Assembly: GCA_963931865.1 (NCBI GenBank)
Contig: OZ007507.1
Location: forward strand, 15,910,181 to 15,974,180
Origin: Axinella damicornis
Taxonomy: Eukaryota; Porifera; Demospongiae; Axinellida; Axinellidae
DNA: 64,000 bases
Direction of reading: 5' to 3'
Shown here: positions 54,731 to 64,000 of the stretch, piece after piece
Layout: the number at the start of each line of letters is the position of its first letter
How positions within the stretch are numbered: the stretch's first letter is position 1
Notes under the pieces: model-generated
Seen by the model: the letters and a program-made list of their open reading frames with translations, nothing else
Databases searched by the model: none
What the model was told of the DNA's origin: nothing
Program-made: the position numbers and the translations under genes

Positions 54731-54798
54731 GGGGGGGGGGGGGGGGGGGGGGGCTCAAGCATCCCTGCCCCCCTCCCCCCCCCCCCCCCCCCCCCCCC
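54731..54798. repeat. Poly-G followed by poly-C tract
   Basis: A G run of about 24 is followed, after some 20 bases, by two C runs totalling about 30. It can form a hairpin or quadruplex and is likely to be length-unstable. Confidence 0.88.
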
Positions 54799-54966
54799 AT
54801 ATCTCCGCTCCTGTTGTAGATGCGCGTGCGTTACCGGTACCTATACCTAATGTGTGTAGCTACTTCCTGCCGGACCAATAATTACGTATATGAAACTAGC
54901 TACACAGTCTAAGGAGTGAGTTCAAAATGCGTGACTGAAGTACGAGATAAATTATACAGACACTAC

Positions 54967-55177
54967 CTCGGTCTTCAAGTTCTTTCCTGTCAGAGCATTG
55001 TGAACATTCATTGCATTTGCATGTAAAGCACCGTTTTCCCAAGGGATTGCATGTGGACACATCTGTTGACACTTCCTCAGGGCCCCCAAACACTCATGTC
55101 CAGGCAGTTGTAGCATTGTCCACAATTTCTACTGGCTGTACATCCATTACACTCCCCACATCGTTTCTGCTTTATAC
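54967..55177 (-). pseudogene. CXXC-type zinc-finger exon with a frameshift
   Basis: Read on the minus strand, the first frame gives KQKRCGECNGCTASRNCGQC then YNCLDM. In another frame it continues FGGPEEVSTDVSTCNPLGKR then CFTCK. Together they match the CXXC zinc finger of DNMT1, KDM2, TET and MBD-type proteins (CGxCxxCxxxxxCGxCxxCxDM..FGG). About four bases lie between ATG (Met) and TTT (Phe) where six are expected, so the frame breaks at about 55,090. The exon has plausible AG and GT borders. Either a pseudogene or an indel error in the assembly; no neighbouring exon was identified. Confidence 0.7.
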
Positions 55178-55958
55178 CTGCAGTGGAACAGTATTTCCAA
55201 CTGTTGTTGCTATGTGCCTTTGGTTCTAAAGAAACAACATCTTCAAAACAAGCATTAGTAGTCACAAAGTTTGATTACTGTCAGATGAAGTGAACTGAAA
55301 TGGTGTGTCCTTGAACTACAGGAACTGGGTGTGAGGATTGACTACTTTGCATGGCAGTGCTTTGGAGGTGAAAATGAATCATTGAGTCTTCACAGCTTCA
55401 ACAGTATTCCTATACTTGCTGGTTGTGCTGCCATATTCTGCTCTTCTTCAGGTTGTCAACATGTTGCAGATAGTGAGGAAGATCCATGGTTGTGGGACTT
55501 GGAGCATGAGCACAGTCTTGCAGGAGGCTCAACAACACGTCTGCATCATCAAAGGCCGTGCTTTCAATCTTTTTCGTTCACTGCACCTATGCCTGCTCTC
55601 TGTCGAAATCACATGAGGTACATCTGCATGACATGTGGACATCACACAGGTACATATGACATGTGGGAAAGACCGTTGCAATTGCACCCATCTCACTCAG
55701 CCTCTGAGTAATCGCATAAAGTATGGAGGTTGCCATTCGGGGTAAGATGAACTGCAACATCATGGAAAGTTCAACGTAATCTGCCAGACTCTGCGATCAT
55801 GTGAGGACTCTATCACTGGGACTGCCAGGGACACGGTCAAAAAGCACTTGCATTATGCTCAAAAAGTACCTAGCTAATATTCTCGCATTTTGCTCGATGC
55901 TTTCTGGTACCTATTATACCCAAAAATATGCTAGCATCATCTGCCCAAGCCTATAATG
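55178..55958. other. Stretch with one long unrecognised plus-strand frame
   Basis: The frame 55,331-55,711 (126 codons) contains CRNHMRYICMTCGHHTG but no family that I recognise, and no matching exon was found. It may be chance or part of a decayed element. Confidence 0.3.
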
Positions 55959-56192
55959 ATTGAAGGGCTGAGAACCAGAGTGGCCTAACCCAAAATCAAG
56001 TGCTGGAAATTGCATGAATTGCACAAAAATGGAGTAAAAAAATATGCAATGGGTATGAGCATATGACCGAAAATTTGAAATTCTTGAAATTTCAGCAGCT
56101 CCTGAAACACATTTTAACAGTCAGATTGTCAAGTTTAAGGGGGCTAGTTCAATGTTTGTGGGTTAGGCCACTCTGGTTCTCAGCCCTTCAAT
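55959..56192. mobile_element. MITE with GGGCTGAGAACCAGAGTGGCC ends (copy 2)
   Basis: The left end ATTGAAGGGCTGAGAACC and right end GGTTCTCAGCCCTTCAAT are perfect inverted partners over about 28 bases. 234 bp, no frame. It lies about 440 bases before the Ig-TM gene start. Confidence 0.88.
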
Positions 56193-56494
56193 GCCCCCCC
56201 CCCCCCCCCTCCCGGGGGAAGACCAGAGGATTAATTAAAAGGTTAATTCCCCCACTCTGGTCCATCGCTAATCCCCCTTGCTAGTTTGCATGAGAGAAAG
56301 AATGTGCGAGGTAACTTCCGTACATTCTTGTTTGTGTTTAGATAACAGGCTTATGCAAACACATCCCACTCCCAGAAATTCTCCTGCTCTATCCCCACTG
56401 TTTCCCGGGAAGGGGGGGGAGGGGGGGGGGGACACGCATGCAATTGATAGGTAATTCCGTAATTCCCGCGTAGCACACAAGTGCATGCAAAGTG

Positions 56495-56632
56495 CGTGCA
56501 TGCGCAAAGCTGCACGAAAAGCGCGAAAGCAATACCGGAAGTTACACGACTATAATGAATTACTTCTGCATTCTCGTTCACGGCGAATCGGCGATCTGAC
56601 GTTCGTACTCGTTACTACGATTGCATGCTGTT
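56495..56632 (+). promoter_or_regulatory. Putative promoter / 5' leader of the Ig-TM gene
   Basis: A consensus ETS site ACCGGAAGT (56534-56542) and an NRF1-like GCATGCGCA (56498-56506) lie 90-140 bases upstream of the ATG. No TATA box is evident. Confidence 0.5.
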
Positions 56633-59600
56633 ATGGAATGGCTGAGGGTCGCCCTTGTCTGCATATGCCTGTGGCCATGGAGAATCAGCTACGAAACCAC
56701 TAGTAAGGCTCCATAAGGGAAGCCGTCCCTCAGGCTGGCAACTACTAGCTAAAGAGGTTACTTCAGATTACTGAAATCCAGGCTGTAGCTAGCTAGCTAT
56801 TATAGCTAGAAGTCTACTTGAGTAGAATAATTTTGTGAGTACATTTTACTAGCTTCTAAGGATGGAGACTCGAGGTGTTCTTTTCACTGCCAGGTGTTCT
56901 TTTCACTGCCATGCACCTTTAATATCACTAGCAGCATGAATAATAGAGCTCTACTATCCAAGATGCTCTGTATATTACTTTTTTTAATGTTACTTTTCTG
57001 TAGATATACACGTACTGCAGAGAAATGGTGATGATGTCACCCTTCAGTGCACAACAGATCAGTTGCAGATTTTGTGGACAAGTGGGGATCAACCTCAAGT
57101 TGAAGCAGAATCTTATGTAGCCAGGAATGCCGGTTTCATCGCTAGCACAATCATGATTGAGGTAACAGAGCTCATCACGATCAACTGCACTGGGAAGCCA
57201 GATCCATTCAGTCTTCTTCAAACTCCTGAGAAGGACTCCATAGTGCTGTATCCTCTTGCCATTGAAGGTTTGTATAGAACAGTACTACATGCCTTGCAAA
57301 TCAAGGCCTCAAGGGGGGTCACAAAGCACATCATTCTCTGTGGATGTGTTTTCATTCTATTCCTTGTCAGCTCCCCTTCTGGCAGCAATCGTACATCTTT
57401 GAGCAGTTTTACAAGTCTATTAGCTATCTTTTGGAAGATGATGTTGTTGTCCTTTGTTGGGAACATGCATGCATACAGCAGAAGGAAGCAAAGGAGCATG
57501 CAAGACCATCCAAAACTTTCCCAGGGTACTTCCTTTGCCTTTTGTGTGTGCTGTTATGTTTGATCATGATGCCATTATAGCTAGGACAAAGAAAGAAGAA
57601 AGTGTCCGGAAGAGTCACAGGATATAATATCATGTGACCCGCTGAGGGAAAACCTGGCACATATCGCAAAAATGGATTTTCGGTTACTGCCAATTACTGT
57701 GTCGAAGGTCATAATGAAAATGTGATTATTACAGCAATGGGCTAGCAGATCCTTGCATGGAGTACAGCATAAAGCCTGGGTCTGTTTCAATGTTGCTGCT
57801 AAGCCCAAAGTCATTATATTGTCGAACATAATATATTAGTATACAGAAGGCATTGCATGCTATGCACACAGAATGCAGCAAATAGTGTCATTTCACAATG
57901 TTTTGTAGCTTTTGTCTATTTCACTCCGTCTGAACTAGCTTCAGCGAGATGCGTCACAAGAAGAGTAGCTAGCTGGCTGAAGCTACAAAGAACCTATAGT
58001 ACGGATAATATTGGCAAACCGTAGTATGCGAAAAACGAAGTTTCAACATTTGACGTATGCCGCATGCATTTCAAGCTGTATCTTGGCAAACTGGATGACC
58101 AATCGCTTTGAAATTTGCATTGTGGCAAGGTCACTGGAAGGTAATACAATGTGTGGTGTTTTTTCCTTCTTTTTGTGCTGGGTTTTCGCTCAGTGTGTCA
58201 CTTATTTCCAACCCCAAGGGAACTTTTTCCCACTAGCTAGTGCGGATGCATGTGCCTGAGGTCTCCTCCTCACTTGGTTGTGAAGCAGCTGGGTCCACCT
58301 ACGTACAGTCTACATCCCAACACTCGGTGTAAGTAATTTTCTGTTTGTGAGGCTCTGACGAAATCAGTTTGACAGCGTGAGGGTAATTCATCCCTTCTTA
58401 ATGAAGTTGAGACTGTTGTGACTCATGAGGTATTTAAACCTATAGATGACTCTGTCATGACAGCCAACATCACCAAGCAAGCTGTCAGTGTACCTCATGC
58501 AGAAAGCTCATGTAGCATTTACAGTCACTGTCTTCTCCCTTTCAGCTGTCTTCAGCACCTTGCTGGTCAATGATATCAAACAACATACTTGCATACAATA
58601 GGAATAGTAATGGAACTACCATATGACTCTTGCATGGTCATTGCACACTCCTTCCCTTTCTTCCCTCCACTACCATGTGCTCCTACCTTGTCAGATAATA
58701 CACTAAAGTAATAGAGTGGGATGTAGAGAGTGTCCTTTATGTATACTGGAGTGTCCTGGGTAGCAGTTAGCACTTGAACCTGGCACTCAGACATATTAAC
58801 CTAGTTGTCTTTCTCCAGGGTCTACCAATCCCCCTACTGGGAATGCACCAACCGGTATGGCACCTGCAGGTATGTTAAACCCCTTACAAAATAATCCACC
58901 TTACATGTTGTTCACCCTAGCTCTCATATTATTCATGAGCACATGGGAACTTTTTTGGTTATTAAACTCTGGACCTGCCACATGTCTCTAAGTAAACAAT
59001 CACGAGATTAGCCCTGTACCCTGTACCTGGCCTGCAGTAGACAGTGAAAAGCTGTTCTAAAACCACCTAGCTACTAAGTATTAGCAGAGTTTGGCAATGC
59101 TGAAAATTAAACCTTGCGATTCTGATTGTCGTAGGTATCTTGTGCAAATTATTACTTCACTGTGTTAGATGCAAATTACTGTATAACTGACCTCAATATC
59201 TTCATATGGGAACAAATGGCTCAGTATTTGTTGCTATATAAGGAGAGTACAGAGCTGCAGTGCTTTGCCGACGGTACATTATGATTGTGATAATATTGCC
59301 ATTCTAAACTGCTAATAATATTATGGTAATTGCAATTGTTCAATATTGTGATACTATTCAATTATTGCCTAACCCTACTCCCTACTACATGTACTAATAG
59401 TGTCTGTACCAGATCCTCGCACAGGGAGGAGGGTCTGGTGAAGTTGCATACATAGAAATTTGAACTCTGCTGCGGTTGGTTGATTGCTGTGTAATTATAT
59501 TTCTGCCAACATTACAAACACATTTGTGTATATAGCAACATATATATGGCAAATTGGAGTGACAGAGATTCAGAGACAGCAATCGCAACGACTGTCACCA

Positions 59601-61894
59601 GGCTTGGGTATCCAGAAGCAAATCCTGACGCTATGCATAATAACCACCAGATTCGCTAACAAGTTGGGCACAAAGAATCAAGACTTATGCCAGTTTGCAA
59701 TCTCGATGCTTTCTGGCACTTGATTTTAGATAAAGGTGTAGTTATGCCATGTGCGCAGGTGCAGCAAGGGGTAGAGTGATTGCTGTTTATGTCAGTATGT
59801 CAGCCACATGATGCTTCATGCAAACAGCACATGGGGTAAGTGCTCTACTGGGCACTTCTTGTTCTGGTATACATCTAGCTATAGCTTGACTGTAAGGGAT
59901 GCATGAAACTCCTTTTCTCTCTTGATATGCAGCTACCAGTACCACTGAAACTACCGACAACACAACCCACCCAGTGACTGAACCTACAGATACCGGTAAT
60001 GATGGAATGTAATCTTCTCTGCATAAGATATTCAATTAAGCCATGGTCGCAGCCACTTCAACAAAAGCTGCCCCATGCTGTGCATTTGAAAGCCAGTAGT
60101 ATGTTTTCACCTAATCTGCCCAAGTTGGGTTATGCACTCAGTGTTTCAATTGGAGATATTGTTCAAGGGCGGATGAAATTGTAGGGGGGGGGGGGGGGGG
60201 GGAGCATTAGTTGCCTTGCATACATTGTACATAATACTTCTTCTTCAATGAAGCTACGCTTATCCCCCTGAGTTGTATTGCAATGGAATGCTTACCACGC
60301 AAAGGTCCAACATGAGGCATCTGTACCTGTCATTTTGGCATAAATGAAGTTACCAACAAAATCATGCAAGGCCCATTTTATGATGGGTTGGCCATGCCCA
60401 AGAATCTAGAGTGAAAAACTGATTAACAAGTGGGTGTGGCTGGAGTCACGATTGTGCTTTAAGATGGCCAAAATTAAGCCGCGCTGTGTATAATGGAAGA
60501 CAGCATTCGACCCAAAGAAAACCAAAATTATGCTGTTGCAAGGTTTGTGTTGAAGACTCAGCGCGGCTACTATTCAATGGCAGCATAGATCTCATTCAGC
60601 ACTTCCAGTGGTGCAGCTCAATTTGAGCGTGGCGACTATATGAGGGTGCATTTCATTGATGAAATACGTTAACAAGTATGACTGGAAAAGAGTTAAGAGC
60701 TCTTTAAATGCTGTAGGGTGTCAGATCAGTTGGATTGGAGACCAAATTTTAGGGATCCCAAACATGTTTGTTCTCTTCCTACAGACTCAAGTGATTCGCC
60801 TGAAGTGCCAAGCGGCCAATCTGGATGGATTGTTGTAGGTGGGTAGTCTTTGATGCAAACCACGAGTACTGCATGTAGCTAGTAGCTATAGCATCCGGCC
60901 AATCTTGTCATACCAGCCAAGTTTGTCCTACCAAAAGTTTATGTAAACTCCAAGGGGACCACTTCCCAGAGCTAAGCAAAATGCAGTACGCTTATGATAC
61001 TGCATAGCTATTTACATACAAGTAGCAATATGCTCGCTTCACTCGCTCAGCTAATCCCCCCTCATTTGCCTGTGTATGAGCAATTCGGTGCTGGGCAGCT
61101 CTCTGCATGTACTATACTGCTGTCCCTCGATTGCGTCCGCTTCAGCTTGCTGCTCCCCGACAGTGTCCACTTCAGCCCTTGGGTACTATAATTATGATAG
61201 CTGCTGAGCTGTTCAATTCCACACACTCACAGCCAAACGTAAGCATCATCTAATTACTTCCAATTAGTGGGTTGAAGGGGAAAACATTCATTGACAACGA
61301 GCGTACACAGAATCACTGTGGCTGCTGAAGGTACCCGTTCTAAGTGTTCCCATGCACTGGCCACCATTATTGCTAATGTAAGGTGTGCAATAAATGGAAA
61401 AAGAGCTTAAGCTAGCTGTGCAACTTAGCCGGGGTATGAGTTTAGCTGTGAGTACAAGCTTGTGGACGCAATCAGAGTCGACTGATGCATCGAACTGGTG
61501 ACTGAAAGTCCCGAGACTTTGTGAGTTTGCTCTACTGCATGGTCACACGCCTATCTACCTGGACACCTACCGGGAGTGCACATTTATTCTGTGTGTGCTA
61601 ATTGAGGTGAGCCAACAGTGCTAGCTCGTCCAGCTAGCCACCCAGTTCATTGATTCAACTGATCATGACTTGGAAGTGTCTGCTGGGTGAGAGTGTGAGC
61701 CTAGGATGTCAGTCGGCCAATTATAGCTACTGTCAGATACAAGTTCGTACTTGCATTAATTGTGTTGAGCTAGCCTTGTGTTCAATCACTTTCAACAGGT
61801 GTTGTTGGGGGAGGAACACTGGTGGTTGTACTGGTGGTTGTACTGGTGGCATCCGCTGTGGTCTGCTGCAGGAATAAGAACTGCATGAGGAATT
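56633..61894 (+). CDS. Single-pass membrane protein with one Ig-like domain (3' end unresolved)
   Basis: Proposed exons, all starting and ending in phase 1: 56633-56702 (signal peptide MEWLRVALVCICLWPWRIS), 57004-57267 (Ig-like: DVTLQC, QILWTSG, IMIEVTELITINC, so Cys-Trp-Cys spacing fits), 58819-58869 (STNPPTGNAPTGMAPA), 59933-59995 (TSTTETTDNTTHPVTEPTDT), 60785-60838 (DSSDSPEVPSGQSGWIVV), 61799-61894 (VVGGGTLVVVLVVVLVASAV then VCCRNKNCMRN). That is signal, Ig, three Ser/Thr/Pro linkers likely to be O-glycosylated, a transmembrane helix and a basic start of a cytoplasmic tail. Phase-1 exons are typical of animal cell-surface genes and allow linker skipping. Possible further phase-1 exons start at 63,674 and 63,878. 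Ligand unknown. It is not in the six-frame list as one frame because each exon is short. Confidence 0.75.
57268..58818. other. Intron of the Ig-TM gene
   Basis: It contains unassigned short frames and a repeat-like stretch at about 57,990-58,210 (CAATCGCTTTGAAATTTGC). An alternative phase-1 exon after CTTTGTCAG at 57,370 would add APLLAAIVHL and stop, which would give a form without the transmembrane helix. This is speculative. Confidence 0.35.
60183..60201. repeat. Poly-G tract in an Ig-TM gene intron
   Basis: A G run of about 19 interrupted by nothing, in the intron between the second and third linker exons. Otherwise the intron shows only short frames. Confidence 0.85.
61118..61185. repeat. 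Inverted copy of the 31.1-kb minisatellite unit
   Basis: GATTGCGTCCGCTTCAGC and GCTGCTCCCCGACAGTGTCC are the reverse complement of the GAAGCGGACGCAATCG / GGGAGCAGC units at 31,075-31,440. Confidence 0.7.
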
Positions 61895-61934
61895 GTAAGT
61901 GAGATCTAGGGGAGAGGTATATAAGATATATGAG

Positions 61935-62025
61935 ATACAGCTTGGATGTGAACCCGGGACCTTCTACGTACTAACCAAGTGCTTTTGCAGCTAAGACACT
62001 GGTGGTTTCCGGACTATAGGTGTAC
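61935..62025 (-). repeat. tRNA-like sequence, possible SINE head
   Basis: On the minus strand the sequence reads TTAGCTGCAAAAGCACTTGG, TTAGTACGTAGAAGGTCCCG and GGTTCACATCC. This resembles the D-arm/A-box, anticodon arm and B-box of a tRNA. The acceptor stem is not complementary, so it is a tRNA pseudogene or a tRNA-derived SINE and not a working tRNA gene. Confidence 0.5.
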
Positions 62026-62274
62026 ATTGCATGTGTATGCAGCCTAGTATGTCGTATATTGCTTGTGGTAGAGTCCATGCAGGGTAGAAAGTTACTAGAA
62101 ACCAATTGTGTACTGAGTATAATGACGAAACACTTCTGACACAGTTGGAACCTATAGACCCATGCTCTGATCACAGACGTTTCGTTGCATACCAGTTATA
62201 TGCATCAACAGCATGAATACCTGCATTGCTTCTTCAGTTTCAGCCAGTTTGACTTACAAGAGGATCCTAATTCA

Positions 62275-63672
62275 ATCTCTCCCACCTCTCCCTCCCCCCT
62301 CTCCTTCTTCCACCTCTCTCCCTATCTCTTCTCCTCACCTTCCTCACCCACCACCTCTCCTCTCCCACCTCTCTCTCCCCCACCTCTCTCCCCCTCCTCT
62401 CCCTCCTCTACCTCTCCCTCCCCCACCTCTCCCTCCCCCGCCTCTCCCTCCCCCTCCCCCACCTCTCCCCCCACCTCTCCCTCATCTCTTCTCCTCACCA
62501 CCACCTCTCTCCCCCCACCTCTCTCTCCCCACCTCTCCCCCCCACCTCTCCCTCCTCTATCTTCCCCCCCACCTCTCCCTCCCCTACCTCTCCCTCCCCC
62601 ACGTCTCTCTCCCCCACCTCTCTTCTCCCACCTCTCCCTCCCTAACCTCTCCCCCACCTCTCTCTTCCCTACCTTTCCTTCCCCCACCTCTCCCTCCCCT
62701 ACCTCTCCCCCCCCACCTCTCCTCCCCCACCTCTCTCTCCCCCACCTCTCCCTCCCCCACCTCTCTCCCCCGCCTCTCCCTCCCTCCCCCCCACCTCTCC
62801 CTCGTCTCTTCTCCTCACCTTCCTCCTCCCCCACCTCTCTCCCCCACCTCTCTCTCCCCCACCTCTCTCTCCCCCAACTCTCTCCCCCAACTCTCTTCTC
62901 CCACCTCCCCCTCCCCCACCTCTCCCTCCCCCACCTCTCCCTCCCCTACCTCTCCCTCCCCCACCTCTCCTCCCCACCTCTCTTCCCCCACCTCTCCCTC
63001 CCCCACCTCTCCCTCCCCCTCCTCTCCCTCCCCCACCTCTCCCCCGTCTCTCCCTCCCTTACCTCTCCCTCCCTTACCTCTCCCTCCCTTACCTCTCCTT
63101 CCTCCACCTCTCCCTCCCCCACCTCTCCCTCCCCCACCTCTCCCTCTCCCACCTCTCCCTCCCCTACCTCTCCCTCCCCCACCTCTCCTCCCCACCTCTC
63201 TTCCCCCACCTCTCCCTCCCCCACCTCTCCCTCCCCCTCCTCTCCCTCCCCCTCCTCTCCCCCATCTCTCCCTCCCTTACCTCTCCCTCCCCCTCCCTTA
63301 CCTCTCCTTCCTCCACCTCTCCCTCCCCCACCTCTCCCTCTCCCACCTCTCCCTTCCCCACCTCTCCCTCCCCCACCTCTCCCTCCCCCACCTCTCCCTT
63401 CCCCACCTCTCCCTCCCCCACCTTTCCCTCCCCCACCTCTCCCTCCCCTACCTTTCCCTCCCCCACCTCTCCCTACCCCTCCTCTCCCTCCCCCACCTCT
63501 CCCTCCCCCACCTTTCCCCCCCCCCCCCCCACCTCTCTCTCCCCTACCTTTTCCTCTCCCACCTCTCCCTCCCCCTCCTCTCCCTCCCCCACCTCTCCCT
63601 CCCCCACCTCTCCCTCCCCTACCTCTCCCTCCCCCACCTCTCCCTCCCCTACCTCTCCTACCCCTCCTCCCA
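62275..63672. repeat. 1.4-kb polypyrimidine minisatellite (CCCCCACCTCTCCCT, ~15-bp unit)
   Basis: Some 90 imperfect units of CCMCCTCTCCCTCC cover the interval with almost no purines other than single A residues. Frames of up to 524 codons (Pro/Ser/Leu on plus, Gly/Glu/Arg on minus) exist in several registers because the unit length is a multiple of three, and they have no other coding features. The tract ends at CTCCTCCCAG, a potential splice acceptor. Confidence 0.92.
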
Positions 63673-63673
63673 G

Positions 63674-64000
63674 TCAAAATGAGATGTAGGCAAAGTGAGA
63701 AGATCCTGTGTGGAGGGAGAGGTGGGTACTGTCATTTCACATACATGTGTATATACTAATGTGTCCCCCCCCCCCCCCCTCCTTCTCTTTAGAAATTAGT
63801 TCCCTTTAGAATTTAGCTTCAAACAAGCTAGAACAAGTTAACAAGTCAATTTGCTAACCAAAGTCAACATTTCTCAGATTCAAATGCACTTCTGCTGAGC
63901 CTCTGTCTCTTCTGCTGGTTAGTGTAACAAATCTATTACTCAGAATGGCCAATGCTGTGCAAACATTAGATGTCTTTTTCCTCCCACATGGCCTGGGCAC
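63674..64000 (+). other. Possible further exons of the Ig-TM gene; window edge
   Basis: A phase-1 segment 63674-63721 (KMRCRQSEKILCGGR) with AG and GTGGGT borders would extend the basic tail after 61,894. A second AG-bounded segment from 63,878 reads SNALLLSLCLFCWLV then TAA. Neither is supported by a domain. ACATGGCCTGGGCAC at the very end resembles the TAGCCTCG-family MITE arm. Confidence 0.3.

Noticed and set aside
57344..57580. Frame FWQQSYIFEQFYKSISYLLE in the Ig-TM gene intron as an exon
   Set aside because: Its frame does not fit the phase-1 pattern of the flanking exons. In phase 1 the segment stops after ten codons.
61935..62025. Functional tRNA gene
   Set aside because: A- and B-box-like words are present, but the acceptor stem does not pair and the B box deviates from consensus. 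Kept only as a tRNA-like repeat.
62185..63759. 524- and 489-codon Pro/Ser/Leu-rich frames on plus and 243-codon Gly/Glu/Arg frames on minus
   Set aside because: They are products of a ~15-bp pyrimidine minisatellite whose unit length keeps several frames open on both strands at once. There is no start context, domain or splice logic.

Overview
The window is nuclear DNA of an animal. It carries spliced genes with GT/AG introns, an intronless TRAF-type gene, a membrane-anchored Ig-domain gene, many miniature inverted-repeat transposons (MITEs) and very long (CA)n/(TG)n, poly-G and poly-C tracts. I see no bacterial operons and no long LINE or LTR retroelement. Gene content (TRAF, LRAT-domain, CXXC and Ig-domain genes, HGD-type kinases) and short introns fit a non-bilaterian animal, most likely a demosponge. 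That identification is an inference without a species-level marker.

Layout. (1) Positions 1-49,016 are a head-to-tail, mosaic segmental duplication. Its best-preserved unit is a 10-exon gene (3,071-11,741) whose splice phases all agree. It encodes a ~1,060-residue protein with a low-complexity N-terminal half and a C-terminal protein kinase domain. Degraded copies of its 3' half lie at 1-183, 15,282-16,811, 28,329-30,286 and 46,301-49,016. Degraded copies of its middle exons lie at 17,125-18,218, 26,455-27,039 and 36,122-37,577. (2) Between the kinase copies are unprocessed, intron-containing fragments of three housekeeping-type genes: an eIF4G-like gene (three copies sharing the same reading-frame damage), the PA-domain region of an SPPL2-like protease (five partial copies, all broken) and pieces of the splicing factor PRPF3 (last two exons in two copies, plus one internal exon). 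(3) Positions 30,290-36,121 are an island unrelated to the array, with a minisatellite, inverted repeats, a TATA-box promoter candidate and an intronless RING/zf-TRAF/MATH gene on the minus strand. (4) Positions 49,017-64,000 are single-copy: a large inverted repeat, a two-exon LRAT-domain (PLAAT-like) gene on the minus strand, a frameshifted CXXC zinc-finger exon, and a new-looking plus-strand gene (56,633 to beyond 61,894) with a signal peptide, one Ig-like domain, three short Ser/Thr/Pro linker exons and a transmembrane exon, every intron in phase 1.

Because the array is multi-copy, filled and empty insertion sites can be compared directly. This resolves the ends and target-site duplications of several MITE families: a TAG..CTA palindromic family with 9-bp duplications, two hAT-like families with 8-bp duplications, and mariner/pogo-like families with TA duplications. 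Several insertions interrupt exons of the decaying copies. Only the 3,071-11,741 kinase gene, the TRAF-type gene, the LRAT gene and the Ig-TM gene look potentially functional.
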